The notes under the pieces were generated by a model. That model worked only from the letters and a program-made list of their open reading frames with translations, did not search any database and was not told the origin of the DNA. A DNA stretch of 64,000 nucleotides from an uncultured bacterium (GTDB taxonomy: Bacteria; Planctomycetota; UBA1135; GCA-002686595), in the NCBI GenBank assembly GCA_937905825.1, contig CALCXM010000187.1, positions 1 through 64,000 of the forward strand, read 5' to 3'. This document shows positions 1-8,564 of this stretch, in pieces (position 1 is the stretch's first letter; each line of letters starts with the position of its first letter). Both the position numbers and the translations under genes were made by a program.

Positions 1-1
1 G

Positions 2-49
2 GCACCGCAAGCGGACAAGCAGTTCGCGGCGATGGGCTACAAGATCTAG
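2..49 (+). CDS. C-terminal end of an unidentified protein (partial)
   Basis: The window opens inside a plus-strand reading frame that ends at a TAG at 47-49; the last residues read ADKQFAAMGYKI. Only 15 codons are present, so the product cannot be named. The stop codon lies inside the left arm of a long hairpin shared with the convergent gene that follows. That arrangement supports this being the true end of a gene and not a chance frame. Confidence 0.5.
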   Translation, partial: APQADKQFAAMGYKI

Positions 50-100
50 AGGCCCGGCCGACAAGGGGCGATTCCTCGCCCTTGTCGGCCGGGCCTCTAG
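46..100. terminator. Bidirectional hairpin terminator holding both stop codons
   Basis: The arms 46-71 and 76-100 are almost perfectly complementary over 25 bp, with one bulged G and a TTCC loop. The outermost base pairs are CTAG on both sides. The TAG in each CTAG is the stop codon of the convergent gene on that strand, so one hairpin ends two transcripts and both reading frames. There is no clear U-tract. Confidence 0.8.
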
Positions 101-687
101 CTTAGCTGTTCCGGATAGAGGCCCAAGCCCAGGCCGCCGGTGACGGGGATGCGTGCCCCGACGATGTAGCCGGCCAGGGGGGAAGCCAGAAAGGCCACGA
201 CCTCCGCCACTTCCGCGCAGGTCACTGGCCGCCCGATAGCGGGGACGCGCGCTTGCCTGAGCTCCGCTTCAGTCGCCGAGAGCTCCGCGAGACCCGCCCA
301 CTGCACTAGGTTTTCATTCACTCCCAGGCTCGCCAGCTGTGCCGCGTCCATCGCAGGCAGCTCCTCGGAAACGTGGATCACCCGGCCCCACTTGCGGCGT
401 CCCATCGCAGCGGTGTAGCCCGCCTTCCAGTCGCCCGCCGGGGGTTCGAGCACCACGAGGATGTCCACTCTGCTGTGCTCATCGGTTCCTTGGGCTGGCG
501 CCTCCGGGGAACTCAACTCGCAGGGAATCCCGGCCGCGCGCAAGGCTGCTCGGATAGCGCTCGCCAAGGGTCCAACGCGCCCCAGGATCAAGGCACGGGG
601 GGACTCGTTGACGTTCTCGTCTGGGTTCGCGGGGGGCAAGGCGGAGGACATAGGATCAGCGTCGCAATTATTGGGCGGGGAGGGCAT
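97..687 (-). CDS. Degenerate short-chain dehydrogenase-like protein
   Basis: This 196-aa protein keeps the outline of a short-chain dehydrogenase/reductase. There is an N-terminal beta-strand and glycine-containing loop (LILGRVGPLASAI), a middle strand (VDILVVLEPP) where NNAG would sit, a GRVIHVS strand, and a typical C-terminal end (IGRPVTCAEVAEVVAFLASP, then GARIPVTGG). The GxxxGxG cofactor loop is altered, no YxxxK catalytic pair is visible, and the protein is about 50 residues shorter than a usual SDR. A catalytically dead or decaying paralogue is the likely reading; a full SDR with the same C-terminal pattern lies at 60384-61124. The start is uncertain: ATG at 687 is preferred because a weak GGGTGAG lies upstream, with ATG at 651 or TTG at 708 as alternatives. 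Confidence 0.65.
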   Translation of the reverse strand: MPSPPNNCDADPMSSALPPANPDENVNESPRALILGRVGPLASAIRAALRAAGIPCELSSPEAPAQGTDEHSRVDILVVLEPPAGDWKAGYTAAMGRRKWGRVIHVSEELPAMDAAQLASLGVNENLVQWAGLAELSATEAELRQARVPAIGRPVTCAEVAEVVAFLASPLAGYIVGARIPVTGGLGLGLYPEQLS

Positions 688-710
688 GCTCTGCGCCAAC
701 TCACCCAAGC

Positions 711-1022
711 ATGCTACCCGATCACGAGAACGAAACTGCCAGCTCAGGACCCAAGCTCGGGGATTTCCCCCTGGGCAAACGGCTCAAGCTGGTGCGCCAA
801 GCAGCCGCGAAGTCTGCGGGGGAACGCCGCACGAAGCGCGCGCTGTTCTTCACCACTGCCAGCCTGCTCGTAGGGTTCACGGTTGGTGATGTTCTCGGAC
901 TGCTCGTGTGTGGTTTCTTCGGTGGCTCCCTGTACGCGGTGGTGCTTGTGCTTCGCATGCAGAGGCACTTGCGAGACGCGCTGCAACGGCAGGGCTCTGA
1001 GCGGGGCTCTGAGGCGGGCTAG
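711..1022 (+). CDS. Small two-helix membrane protein, unknown function
   Basis: This 103-aa protein has a basic N-terminal half (about residues 18-43, rich in Lys and Arg) followed by two closely spaced hydrophobic segments (about 45-62 and 65-82) and a short charged tail. That predicts a helical hairpin in the inner membrane. It is divergent from the SDR-like gene, and the two starts nearly abut. No Shine-Dalgarno sequence is evident before the ATG at 711. The family is not recognised. A hairpin terminator follows at 1092-1124. The hydrophobic pattern favours a real gene, but nothing shows its function. Confidence 0.55.
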   Translation: MLPDHENETASSGPKLGDFPLGKRLKLVRQAAAKSAGERRTKRALFFTTASLLVGFTVGDVLGLLVCGFFGGSLYAVVLVLRMQRHLRDALQRQGSERGSEAG

Positions 1023-1091
1023 ACGGAAGCCTTGAGCGGGGCCTCCCAGCGAGTTTTCCGGTTGCCCTCGGAAAGACCCCAGACATGCAGA

Positions 1092-1124
1092 GAGGAGGTC
1101 GCCCGTTTGCTGAGCGACCTCCTC
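1092..1124. terminator. Hairpin terminator between convergent genes
   Basis: Arms 1092-1102 and 1114-1124 are perfectly complementary over 11 bp around an 11-nt loop. The hairpin lies between the stop of the small membrane protein (1022) and the stop of the beta-helix protein (1161) and could serve either strand. Confidence 0.7.
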
Positions 1125-1160
1125 GTGTTCCCCCCCGGGGCGGGGCTTCCAGTTTGGGCG

Positions 1161-4100
1161 TTAGGGTGCGATCTGGAAGCGCAGTGCGTTGGTGTGCCCC
1201 CAACCGGAACCGTCCGGGTGCGCGGGGTCTTTGTAGACGTACTGGGTGTAAACCGTCTGGCCCACCAAGAGTCCCTCGCTGCCCATCAACGCTTGGGAGT
1301 AGTGAACGTCAAAGGTGCCAGTGCAAGTTCCAGCGCTCCCCCCGGAGCTCGTGCTGACCAAGAACTTCGGGTTGAAGGCGCAGAAGTGCGTACCCAGCAG
1401 CGATGCGCCGAGACCGTTCTTGGTTCCCGAGTTGAAGCTCAGACTCGAAAGCAGGTAGCCGGGTTGCTGTCCAACGATGTTGGTCGCCGTCACGTGGAAA
1501 TCATCGCTGCCGCCGAGGGTCGGCTCGCCGGTCCAGTCGATGGCGGGTAGGCAACCGAGGGAGTTCAGCTTCGAGCCGCAGTAGGGAGTCGGGCCCGTGA
1601 AGTCGAAGTAGTACGAGCCGATGTCTGCTCTGGAGCCATCGGGGTCCGTCATCGATTGCGGGTTTGCCGCATCGATGCAGGGCGACGACACTTGCAAGTT
1701 GAGGTCACCGCCGGATTGGTCCACGAAGAGCGGGTCCATGTCGATGTTGCCTTTGCTCCCGGCGTGGGCCGCGGAACCGTTGCAGTAGCGCAGCGCACCC
1801 GGTCCGAAGCCCGAGAAGTTGGCTACTGTGTTCCCATAGGAAAGTGTGTCCACAACGCGACCGGTGAAGGCTGGTGCGCGATAAATGCCCTCTGTACCGC
1901 AGTTCGCCGCCGTCGAACGACGCAGGGTACAAGAGCCATTCGTCAGGGAGATGCCGCGCGTGCCGCAATCAAACGCAGTGAGGTGCGTTGGATCGGTCAC
2001 GACGTTCGCCTTGATGTCGAAGCCCATTTGCGTTGCGTGCCGAACCTCCACGTGATCCAAAACCGCATTCGCTGCATTGAGATCGAGGCCCGCGTAGTTC
2101 CCATTCCCCACGTAGTAGATCTTCGTATGGCGGAGAGTCAGGTTCGCCGAAGGGTAGGTATAGAACCCGCGCCAGTCCCCAGCACTTGCCGGAGGCCCAA
2201 CGCCGAGGTCCGAGTCACCAACGACATTGTCATCGTAGAAGGAAGTCAGGATGATCGGCGCCTCCGCGGTTCCTTCGAAGTGCAAACCACCGCTGATGCA
2301 CGTCAGGTGAATCGCAGGGTTGACCTTGATGATCATCCCCTCGCCGAACGTGATTGAGCTCGCGGCTCCGACGTTGATGCCGGTGGTCAGGTGCAAGAGG
2401 TCTCCAATCACGTTCTCAGCTCCCAAGACCACGTCGCCAACAGGAGTTGGGTTGGTCACTTGGGTATGATTGCCGCCCGCGTTGCCCAAAGCGATGTTGT
2501 CGCGGAAGTGCTCGAGGCTGTTCACGGAGATGTTCGTTGCAGCGATTCCCCCGTTGTCGCGGAAAGTGCACCCGGCAACAACAGCGCCGCCCGCACCGCC
2601 TAGCTGGTGCAACGCCGCACTCGAGCCTTTTTCCACAATTGAGTTCGTGATGGAGATCCCCACGGTGTTCAAGGAGATGCCCGCGTAGTTTCCGTTACCG
2701 GTGTAGCGCAGAACGGCGAAGTCGACTGTCGACCCCACGGCTGTGGGGTAGAAGTAAAGCCCGCGCCAAGAGCCAGGTGTTCCGGTTGTCGCTCCGTCCT
2801 TTGCCGTATCTCCGCCGATTTCGTCGTCATCCAGGGTCGTGATGATCACGGGTGCACCGGGAGTACCTGCGATCACGAGTTCTCCTTGAGAAATGACGTT
2901 TGTCGTGGACTCCATCTTGATGATCAGTCCCTCGCCAAGGGTCATGCGCTTGCCAACTGGGACCGAGAATTGCGTGGTGCTGACGACCAGCACGCCATTC
3001 AAGACGTTGGCGAGCTGAACTTCAAAATCCTGGGAGTGACTGTAGCTCGTCACCCGAATGTAGTCGCCGGACTGATTGCCAGAAGCTGTGTTGTCCAGCA
3101 GCCCGGGAACCGCCTGCAAGGGGCAGTTGTAGATGGGCAACCCGACGTTGTCGTGGATTGTGCTGTTGGACACCGTCGAGCCCACTGAGCCGCCGGAGAA
3201 GTCGATCCCACCGGTGCTGCTTTGATGAATATTGCAACCGTCAACACTGACGACCGCACCGCCGAAGGTGACCGCGCCGTAGTTGCCGTTCCCCGTGAAC
3301 TTGATCTCAGCATGCTCGATGCGCGAGGTACTGGCCGAGGGGTAGAAGTAGAAGCCGCGCCAGGACCCAGGGGTTCCCACCGTCGCGCCATCGCTGGCGG
3401 TATCGCCACCGACCGAGTCATCAGCCAATGTCGTAAAGACGACGGGCTCTAGTTCCGTTCCAAGCACATCCAGGAATCCCTGCGAGACGAGGTGCGTCGT
3501 CGACTCGATCTTCACGATCAAGCCCTGGGTCAGGGTCAGGCGCTTGCCCGCCGCGACGGAAAAAGTTGTGGTCCCGATGACCAGGACGCCGCCAATGCAG
3601 TTGCTCGGGGAAATGGTGAGATCTGCGCTGTGGGTGAAGGTGGTGATCCTGGCGTAGTCCCCTTCGGCGTTGCCAGTGGCGGTGTTCCCAGTGAAGTTTG
3701 GAAGCGTTTGAAGCGGCACTGACTGCATGGGCAGTCCCCCGTTGCCGGTGAACGAGCAACCCGTGATAACCGCCGTGTTGCCGTTCAGATTGATCCCGTG
3801 GCGAGAGCCGCTCGAGATGTCGACCGCATCGAGCTGAACCCCTCCACCGGTGATCTCGATCCCTGCGCCGTTGCCTCCACCGCTGAACCGAACCTCCACG
3901 TGGCTGTAAACGCTCGCCGACGAACTCGGGTACATGTAGATGCCGCGCCAGTCAGCCGGGGTGCCTGTCGAGGCACCGTCCAAGTTCGTGTCCCCGCCGA
4001 CGTCGTCCGAATAGGAAGTAAAGATGGCCGGGTTCCCGGGCGCTCCGTTGACCAGCAGAGTTCCCTGGGTAACCAACTGGCTGTTTGGTCGACCTTTCAC

Positions 4101-4307
4101 GATCGCGCCAGCCTGCACCGTGAGAGTCTTGCCCGCTGGCAAGGAGACGCCGCCGTTCAAGTGGTAGACCTGGCCCGACAAGAGGGGTCCAGTCGTGTCG
4201 TCAGAGATCGAGCCCGTTAGTTCGATTTGTGCCGACGCTAGCCCAGCGCAGTAGAAGGCGACCAAGGGCAGAAGGAACGAGTGGCGGCGAAACATTCGGA
4301 GATTCAT
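1161..4307 (-). CDS. Secreted parallel beta-helix surface protein
   Basis: This 1048-aa exported protein has a signal peptide (hydrophobic LLPLVAFYCAGLASA, cleavage expected before QIELTG). The body is four consecutive modules of about 200 residues. Each carries a strand marked by GKTLTV/GKRLTL, then G-I-I/L-V-K, then a block with DDxxGGDTxxDGAxxGTPxxWRG and YFYPSA/YMYPSS, ending in short runs of right-handed beta-helix with many Asn/Gly turns (TGNGNYAGI). From about residue 910 a distinct C-terminal module begins at TPYCGSKLNSLGCLP and ends in VYTQYVYKDP and SnALRF; the RCC1-like protein at 56662-58035 has a related end. The start at 4307 was chosen because it directly precedes the signal peptide. 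It is divergent from the kinase at 4412 across a 104-bp spacer. The role is probably surface adhesion or polymer binding (inferred); no catalytic residues are recognised. Confidence 0.85.
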   Translation of the reverse strand: MNLRMFRRHSFLLPLVAFYCAGLASAQIELTGSISDDTTGPLLSGQVYHLNGGVSLPAGKTLTVQAGAIVKGRPNSQLVTQGTLLVNGAPGNPAIFTSYSDDVGGDTNLDGASTGTPADWRGIYMYPSSSASVYSHVEVRFSGGGNGAGIEITGGGVQLDAVDISSGSRHGINLNGNTAVITGCSFTGNGGLPMQSVPLQTLPNFTGNTATGNAEGDYARITTFTHSADLTISPSNCIGGVLVIGTTTFSVAAGKRLTLTQGLIVKIESTTHLVSQGFLDVLGTELEPVVFTTLADDSVGGDTASDGATVGTPGSWRGFYFYPSASTSRIEHAEIKFTGNGNYGAVTFGGAVVSVDGCNIHQSSTGGIDFSGGSVGSTVSNSTIHDNVGLPIYNCPLQAVPGLLDNTASGNQSGDYIRVTSYSHSQDFEVQLANVLNGVLVVSTTQFSVPVGKRMTLGEGLIIKMESTTNVISQGELVIAGTPGAPVIITTLDDDEIGGDTAKDGATTGTPGSWRGLYFYPTAVGSTVDFAVLRYTGNGNYAGISLNTVGISITNSIVEKGSSAALHQLGGAGGAVVAGCTFRDNGGIAATNISVNSLEHFRDNIALGNAGGNHTQVTNPTPVGDVVLGAENVIGDLLHLTTGINVGAASSITFGEGMIIKVNPAIHLTCISGGLHFEGTAEAPIILTSFYDDNVVGDSDLGVGPPASAGDWRGFYTYPSANLTLRHTKIYYVGNGNYAGLDLNAANAVLDHVEVRHATQMGFDIKANVVTDPTHLTAFDCGTRGISLTNGSCTLRRSTAANCGTEGIYRAPAFTGRVVDTLSYGNTVANFSGFGPGALRYCNGSAAHAGSKGNIDMDPLFVDQSGGDLNLQVSSPCIDAANPQSMTDPDGSRADIGSYYFDFTGPTPYCGSKLNSLGCLPAIDWTGEPTLGGSDDFHVTATNIVGQQPGYLLSSLSFNSGTKNGLGASLLGTHFCAFNPKFLVSTSSGGSAGTCTGTFDVHYSQALMGSEGLLVGQTVYTQYVYKDPAHPDGSGWGHTNALRFQIAP

Positions 4308-4411
4308 GGGAACAATGGGGAAGTACGAGGCCTCGGCCAAGTGGTTGAATGGGGTCGCTACAGGCCGATTGCGCCCGATAGCAGAGTCAGAGGTATGGGG
4401 AGCCCCTCACC

Positions 4412-7400
4412 ATGGTGAATGAGTCTTCGCGCCCGAATCCGACAAGGAATCCTGCTACAATTCCCCCCGTGGGTACGAACACTCCTGAAGAGCGCATTTT
4501 CGACGAGTTCTTTGACGCGATGCTCCGGGGCGAGATTCGCTCCCCGGAATATTTCCTAGCCAGCCGCGGTGACGTTCCCGAATCCTTGCGGGAGCACCTG
4601 CACGGTATCCATCGGATGCTCACCGAGGACAAGGCCGAGCCCGCTGTTAGCGCACCCCCCCTTGCGGCCGAGGACGGCATGCCCTGGGAGCAGCTCGGCG
4701 AGTTCCGGCTCGTGCGCAAACTTGGGGAAGGCGGAATGGGCGTCGTGTTCCTTGCCGAACAAGAGTCCCTTGGACGACTCGTGGCCCTCAAGATCTTGCG
4801 CCCCGACCTCTCCGCCTCGAGCAACGCGGCCATCAGGTTTGAGCGCGAGGCCCATGCCATCGCGCGCATGAACCACCCGCACATCGTGAAGGTCATCGCC
4901 TTCGGAGAGGACCAGGGCGTGAACTTCCTGGCCATGGAGTTGGCGCCCGGAAAAGACCTGGATGAGTTGCTGCAGGAATTGGCCGACCGCGGGGAGACCA
5001 TCGACATCCCCCGTGTTCTGCGATGGTGCGCGGACCTGGCGGACGCCCTACATTCCGCCCACGAACAGGGAGTGATCCATCGGGACGTCAAACCTTCCAA
5101 CGTGCGCATCACGCCGGATGATCGAGCCATGTTGCTCGACTTCGGAGTCGCCCGCGAACTGGAGTCCAATCAAGCGACATTGACTCGCTCCTTCCTCGGG
5201 TCCCCGGCCTATATGGCTCCCGAACAGATTGCGGCGAAGGGCGGCAAGGTCGACGCCCGAACCGATGTCTACGCCCTCGGCATCACCATGTATCAGTGCT
5301 TGACGGGCGCGCTGCCCTTTCGCCGGGAAACCCTCGAGGAAGTCTTCCACGACGTGCTTGTGGAGCCACCCGCTGCGCCGCGCAAGGCGCGACCGGAACT
5401 CTCGAATGACGTGGAAACGGTCATCCTGAAGGCCATCGACAAGGAGCCCGAGCAACGCTTCGTCGATGCAGCAGCCTTTGCCCGTGACCTGCGTGCGCTG
5501 CTCATGTTCCTGCCCATCGAAGCCCGACCGCCGGGCCCCCTCAAGCGCCTGGCCCGGGCGGCAAGACGGCATTCCGCGATAACGACTCTGTTGCTGGCCA
5601 CGCCGCTCGCACTGATCGCGTTCTTCGCAGTGCAGCAGATCGAGCGCAAGGTGGAACGCACCACCACCATCGAAGAAGCCCACGCGAAGATCGTGCAGTA
5701 CCGCAACGGCATCGAGGAGGCCCGCGAGCTGGGTGCTCGCGTTACGGAACTTCAGATGCGTGCGATGTCCGAATACCTGGCCCCCGAACGGGACCTGGAA
5801 CTCGACGCCTTCGAGGACCAAGTGCTCGCTGAACGTCGATCGCGGGAGGAGTCCTTCTACGCCATCCTCGACCTGATTCGGCGGGCGGCGGATCTCGATG
5901 CAGCCCCCGAGGCGATCACGGAATTGCGCGGACGGCTCTACATGGCGAAGTACATGGAGGTCATCGCCGCGGGAGATCCCCTGTTGCGCACGGTGTACCA
6001 CAACCTCGTGCAACGCAATGATCCCAAGGGCACGATCATGGGCGAGGAGGTCAACCCGGTCATGATCGAGATCGAGTGCAACGTGGAGGGAGCCAAGCTC
6101 TATCGCTTTCGCAGTGCACACGCCCGCGAAGAGCTAGGACAAACAGAGCGCCGGTGGGTTCCTGCTCCCCACGGAACCTCCCCGACGCCCGTCAAGCCCG
6201 GGACGTTTTGCTTGGTGTTGCTGGAAGACGCTCAAGGCTTGTACGCTGGCGACCTCGTGGTGAAAGTCGCGGGCCATGCGATTCGCGAGGCCATGTTGGT
6301 TTCCCAGGGTTCGGGGCAAGTGCAGCTCCACGACCGCTTGATCTCGATCGGCGGGCACCCGGTGCTTGGCCACTATGAAGTGGACATGTATGGCCGTCGG
6401 GACTCATACCTGCCGCGCCTCGGGTCGCCGACCGCTCAGGATTTCGTCTTTGAGAGGAACGGGCAACAGTTCACCGAGCGCGCAGCCGACTTGACCGAGC
6501 TTGGCATCGAAGTCGCAACGCCACGGGAAGTTGTGCAGGCAGGCGCCGTCGTGACGACGCTCTTCAGCCAGGGCGAACTGCACTCCAAGTTCCTCGAATC
6601 CGGATTGCGGGTCGACGAGACCGCGACTCCACTGATCTACTCAAAGGCTTCCTTGGTAGGGATCACCCCCTTGGGACCCTTCGACGTGGGCAACGAGAGC
6701 AGGCAGGTCCTCGTCCTGCGCGCACCGGGATACGAACCCCAATTGGTCCCGATAGATCAAAGGGGGCGGCGGATCGATCTATTGCCCCAGGGAACGTCCC
6801 CGGCGAAGTTTGTTCGCATAGTGGACCGCACCATGTCCACTCCGCTGGAGTCGGCCTACTTTTGGATGCGACGTCACGAGGTCACTTTTGGGGAGTACCT
6901 CGAGTTCCTCAATGATCCGGAAACCCAGCGCGAGGTTGGCGAATCGGAGACTCCCATTCGGCGGCCCCGGGGTGGACCTGGGCAGTCAAAGGACTTGTGC
7001 CGCAGAAATCCCGATGGGTCCTTTCAGTTGCGACCCAACTGGCCCGCAGAAGTCCCCGTCTTTGGCGTTTCCTGGTACGACGCGCAAGCTTACGCGAAGT
7101 GGAAAACCGCCAAGGCCAAGGCCGCCGGACTTCCCCACGTCTACTCCCTACCGAAAGAGCACGAATGGATGAGTTCCGCGGGCCCCCATCAGAAGTTTCT
7201 GTACGGGGACCGCTTCCATCCAAAGTGGACAAGCTCCTGTTTCTCCAAGCCCCTTCCCTATCCGCAGCGTGTGATGAGCTATCCGATCGATCGTTCCCTT
7301 TCGGGTGTGTTCGACGTTTGCGGAAACGTGTCGGAGTGGCTCGACGCCTGGTGGGTCGAAGAGCAGGACCGCCGCTGGCACGTCGGGGGCGCCTGGTCGG

Positions 7401-7507
7401 ATGGGGGGCCCGCCAGCATGTTCCAAGTCTCAGGTGGCAATGGATCGCGCCCGGAAGAAGTCTTCGACCAGATCGGCTTTCGCCTCGTCATGCACATGGA
7501 CTCTTGA
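4412..7507 (+). CDS. Ser/Thr protein kinase with C-terminal FGE/sulfatase-modifying-factor domain
   Basis: This 1031-aa transmembrane kinase has all catalytic motifs: glycine loop GEGGMG at about 105-110, ATP Lys at 127 (VALK), HRDVKPSN with Asp225, DFG at 243-245, and an APE at about 269-271. One hydrophobic helix follows at about 389-408, then a charged coiled-coil-like stretch (about 410-500). An uncharacterised region has a PDZ-like flavour around residues 600-700 (GDLVVKVAG, LISIGGHPV). The C-terminal about 220 residues carry FGE/SUMF1-type motifs (VSWYDAQAYAKW, LPKEHEWMSS, GVFDVCGNVSEWLD, HVGGAWSDGG, IGFRLV). In kinases this domain is usually a non-catalytic ligand module; whether it oxidises cysteine is unknown. 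Start ATG 4412 is used; GTG at 4469 is an alternative. It is divergent from the beta-helix protein. Confidence 0.9.
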   Translation: MVNESSRPNPTRNPATIPPVGTNTPEERIFDEFFDAMLRGEIRSPEYFLASRGDVPESLREHLHGIHRMLTEDKAEPAVSAPPLAAEDGMPWEQLGEFRLVRKLGEGGMGVVFLAEQESLGRLVALKILRPDLSASSNAAIRFEREAHAIARMNHPHIVKVIAFGEDQGVNFLAMELAPGKDLDELLQELADRGETIDIPRVLRWCADLADALHSAHEQGVIHRDVKPSNVRITPDDRAMLLDFGVARELESNQATLTRSFLGSPAYMAPEQIAAKGGKVDARTDVYALGITMYQCLTGALPFRRETLEEVFHDVLVEPPAAPRKARPELSNDVETVILKAIDKEPEQRFVDAAAFARDLRALLMFLPIEARPPGPLKRLARAARRHSAITTLLLATPLALIAFFAVQQIERKVERTTTIEEAHAKIVQYRNGIEEARELGARVTELQMRAMSEYLAPERDLELDAFEDQVLAERRSREESFYAILDLIRRAADLDAAPEAITELRGRLYMAKYMEVIAAGDPLLRTVYHNLVQRNDPKGTIMGEEVNPVMIEIECNVEGAKLYRFRSAHAREELGQTERRWVPAPHGTSPTPVKPGTFCLVLLEDAQGLYAGDLVVKVAGHAIREAMLVSQGSGQVQLHDRLISIGGHPVLGHYEVDMYGRRDSYLPRLGSPTAQDFVFERNGQQFTERAADLTELGIEVATPREVVQAGAVVTTLFSQGELHSKFLESGLRVDETATPLIYSKASLVGITPLGPFDVGNESRQVLVLRAPGYEPQLVPIDQRGRRIDLLPQGTSPAKFVRIVDRTMSTPLESAYFWMRRHEVTFGEYLEFLNDPETQREVGESETPIRRPRGGPGQSKDLCRRNPDGSFQLRPNWPAEVPVFGVSWYDAQAYAKWKTAKAKAAGLPHVYSLPKEHEWMSSAGPHQKFLYGDRFHPKWTSSCFSKPLPYPQRVMSYPIDRSLSGVFDVCGNVSEWLDAWWVEEQDRRWHVGGAWSDGGPASMFQVSGGNGSRPEEVFDQIGFRLVMHMDS

Positions 7508-7547
7508 GCAGACGCACCCCGCCTCGACTTTGCACGGGAAGTGCGGG

Positions 7548-8564
7548 CTAACCCCCCAACAAGCTCGCGCGTTCCAGCTCCAAGAGATTTGCAACGGCTA
7601 GGGCATCTTCCATGTTGACGCGCAGCTCCCCATGGCCCCGGTGGATGCGCTCCACCAGATGCTCAATCTCCCCCTGGTAGCCGTCGGCCGGGTCTAAGCC
7701 GATCGACTCGGTGGTCCCATCCACCTCAAGCTGGAGAGGGTTCTGCGCTCCCACGTCAAAGCGTGCGCGGGCGTTTTCGAACTGGACCTCGTAAGTCATC
7801 TTGAACTCGCAGTCTGGACTCGGGTCCCAGGCAGCTTCCGCCGTCACCTTGGCAGCGTTCGTAGCAAAGCTGTACTCGGTTTTGAAGTGATCGGCAGTCC
7901 CGCGACACGCTAGTTCCAACGGCGGACCAAAGGCCCACAGAATGAAATCTGCATCGTGAATGTGCAGGTCAACAAGCGCACCTCCGCTGCGCAGCGGATC
8001 GCCGTAAAACTCAGGGGACCAACCGGGAGTCGGAGAGATACGCCGGAAGTTCGCCTCGAGGACGCCCCCGTATTCGCCGGAGTGGATCACATCGCGCAGC
8101 CAATCCCAACCGGGCCAGAACCGCATGCAGTGGGCTGGCATGCACAGGCGGTTGGAACCGCTCGAAGCGCGCAGCAAGCGAGCCACATCCTTCGATTCAA
8201 GCGCGACCGGCTTCTCGAGCAGGACATGCTTGCCCATGGCGAGGGCCTCGATCGCGAGGTCCACGTGGGTGTCCGTCGGTGTGCAGATCGAGACCAAATC
8301 CACCGCCGGGTCAGCGAGCAGGGGCGCTGCGAATTCATAGGCTGTCAGGGACTCTGGATCGAACATGCGCTCGGGAGCCCTGCCGTCTTCCATGTTCCCC
8401 GCTTCTCCCGTGCGGCCCGCGCGCCGTTCTGGATTGGAATCGCAAACCGCGACCAAGCGATTGGAAAAGCCCCGTTCATTGGCTTGCGCGTAAGCGCGAA
8501 CGTGGGTGCGGCCCATGAAGCCCAAGCCGAGAACTCCGATGCCGATTTCTTTCCTATTGCTCAT
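7548..8564 (-). CDS. Gfo/Idh/MocA-family oxidoreductase
   Basis: This 338-aa NAD(P)-dependent sugar or cyclitol dehydrogenase has an N-terminal Rossmann fold with GVLGLGFMGRTH near residue 10 and LVAVCDSNPE. The family EKPVAL motif is present, containing the conserved Lys that contacts cofactor and substrate. In the second domain GGALVDLHIHDADFILWAFG supplies the catalytic-region D-x-x-x-H. There is no signal peptide, so it acts in the cytoplasm. The ATG at 8564 has AGGAG upstream and overlaps the end of the preceding isomerase gene by 11 bases, which indicates translational coupling. The substrate is not readable from sequence; the neighbours point to a keto-sugar or inositol-like compound. 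Confidence 0.9.
   Translation of the reverse strand: MSNRKEIGIGVLGLGFMGRTHVRAYAQANERGFSNRLVAVCDSNPERRAGRTGEAGNMEDGRAPERMFDPESLTAYEFAAPLLADPAVDLVSICTPTDTHVDLAIEALAMGKHVLLEKPVALESKDVARLLRASSGSNRLCMPAHCMRFWPGWDWLRDVIHSGEYGGVLEANFRRISPTPGWSPEFYGDPLRSGGALVDLHIHDADFILWAFGPPLELACRGTADHFKTEYSFATNAAKVTAEAAWDPSPDCEFKMTYEVQFENARARFDVGAQNPLQLEVDGTTESIGLDPADGYQGEIEHLVERIHRGHGELRVNMEDALAVANLLELERASLLGG

Noticed and set aside
5048-6121. 357-codon minus-strand frame inside the kinase-FGE gene
   Set aside because: Antisense to kinase motifs; no independent evidence.
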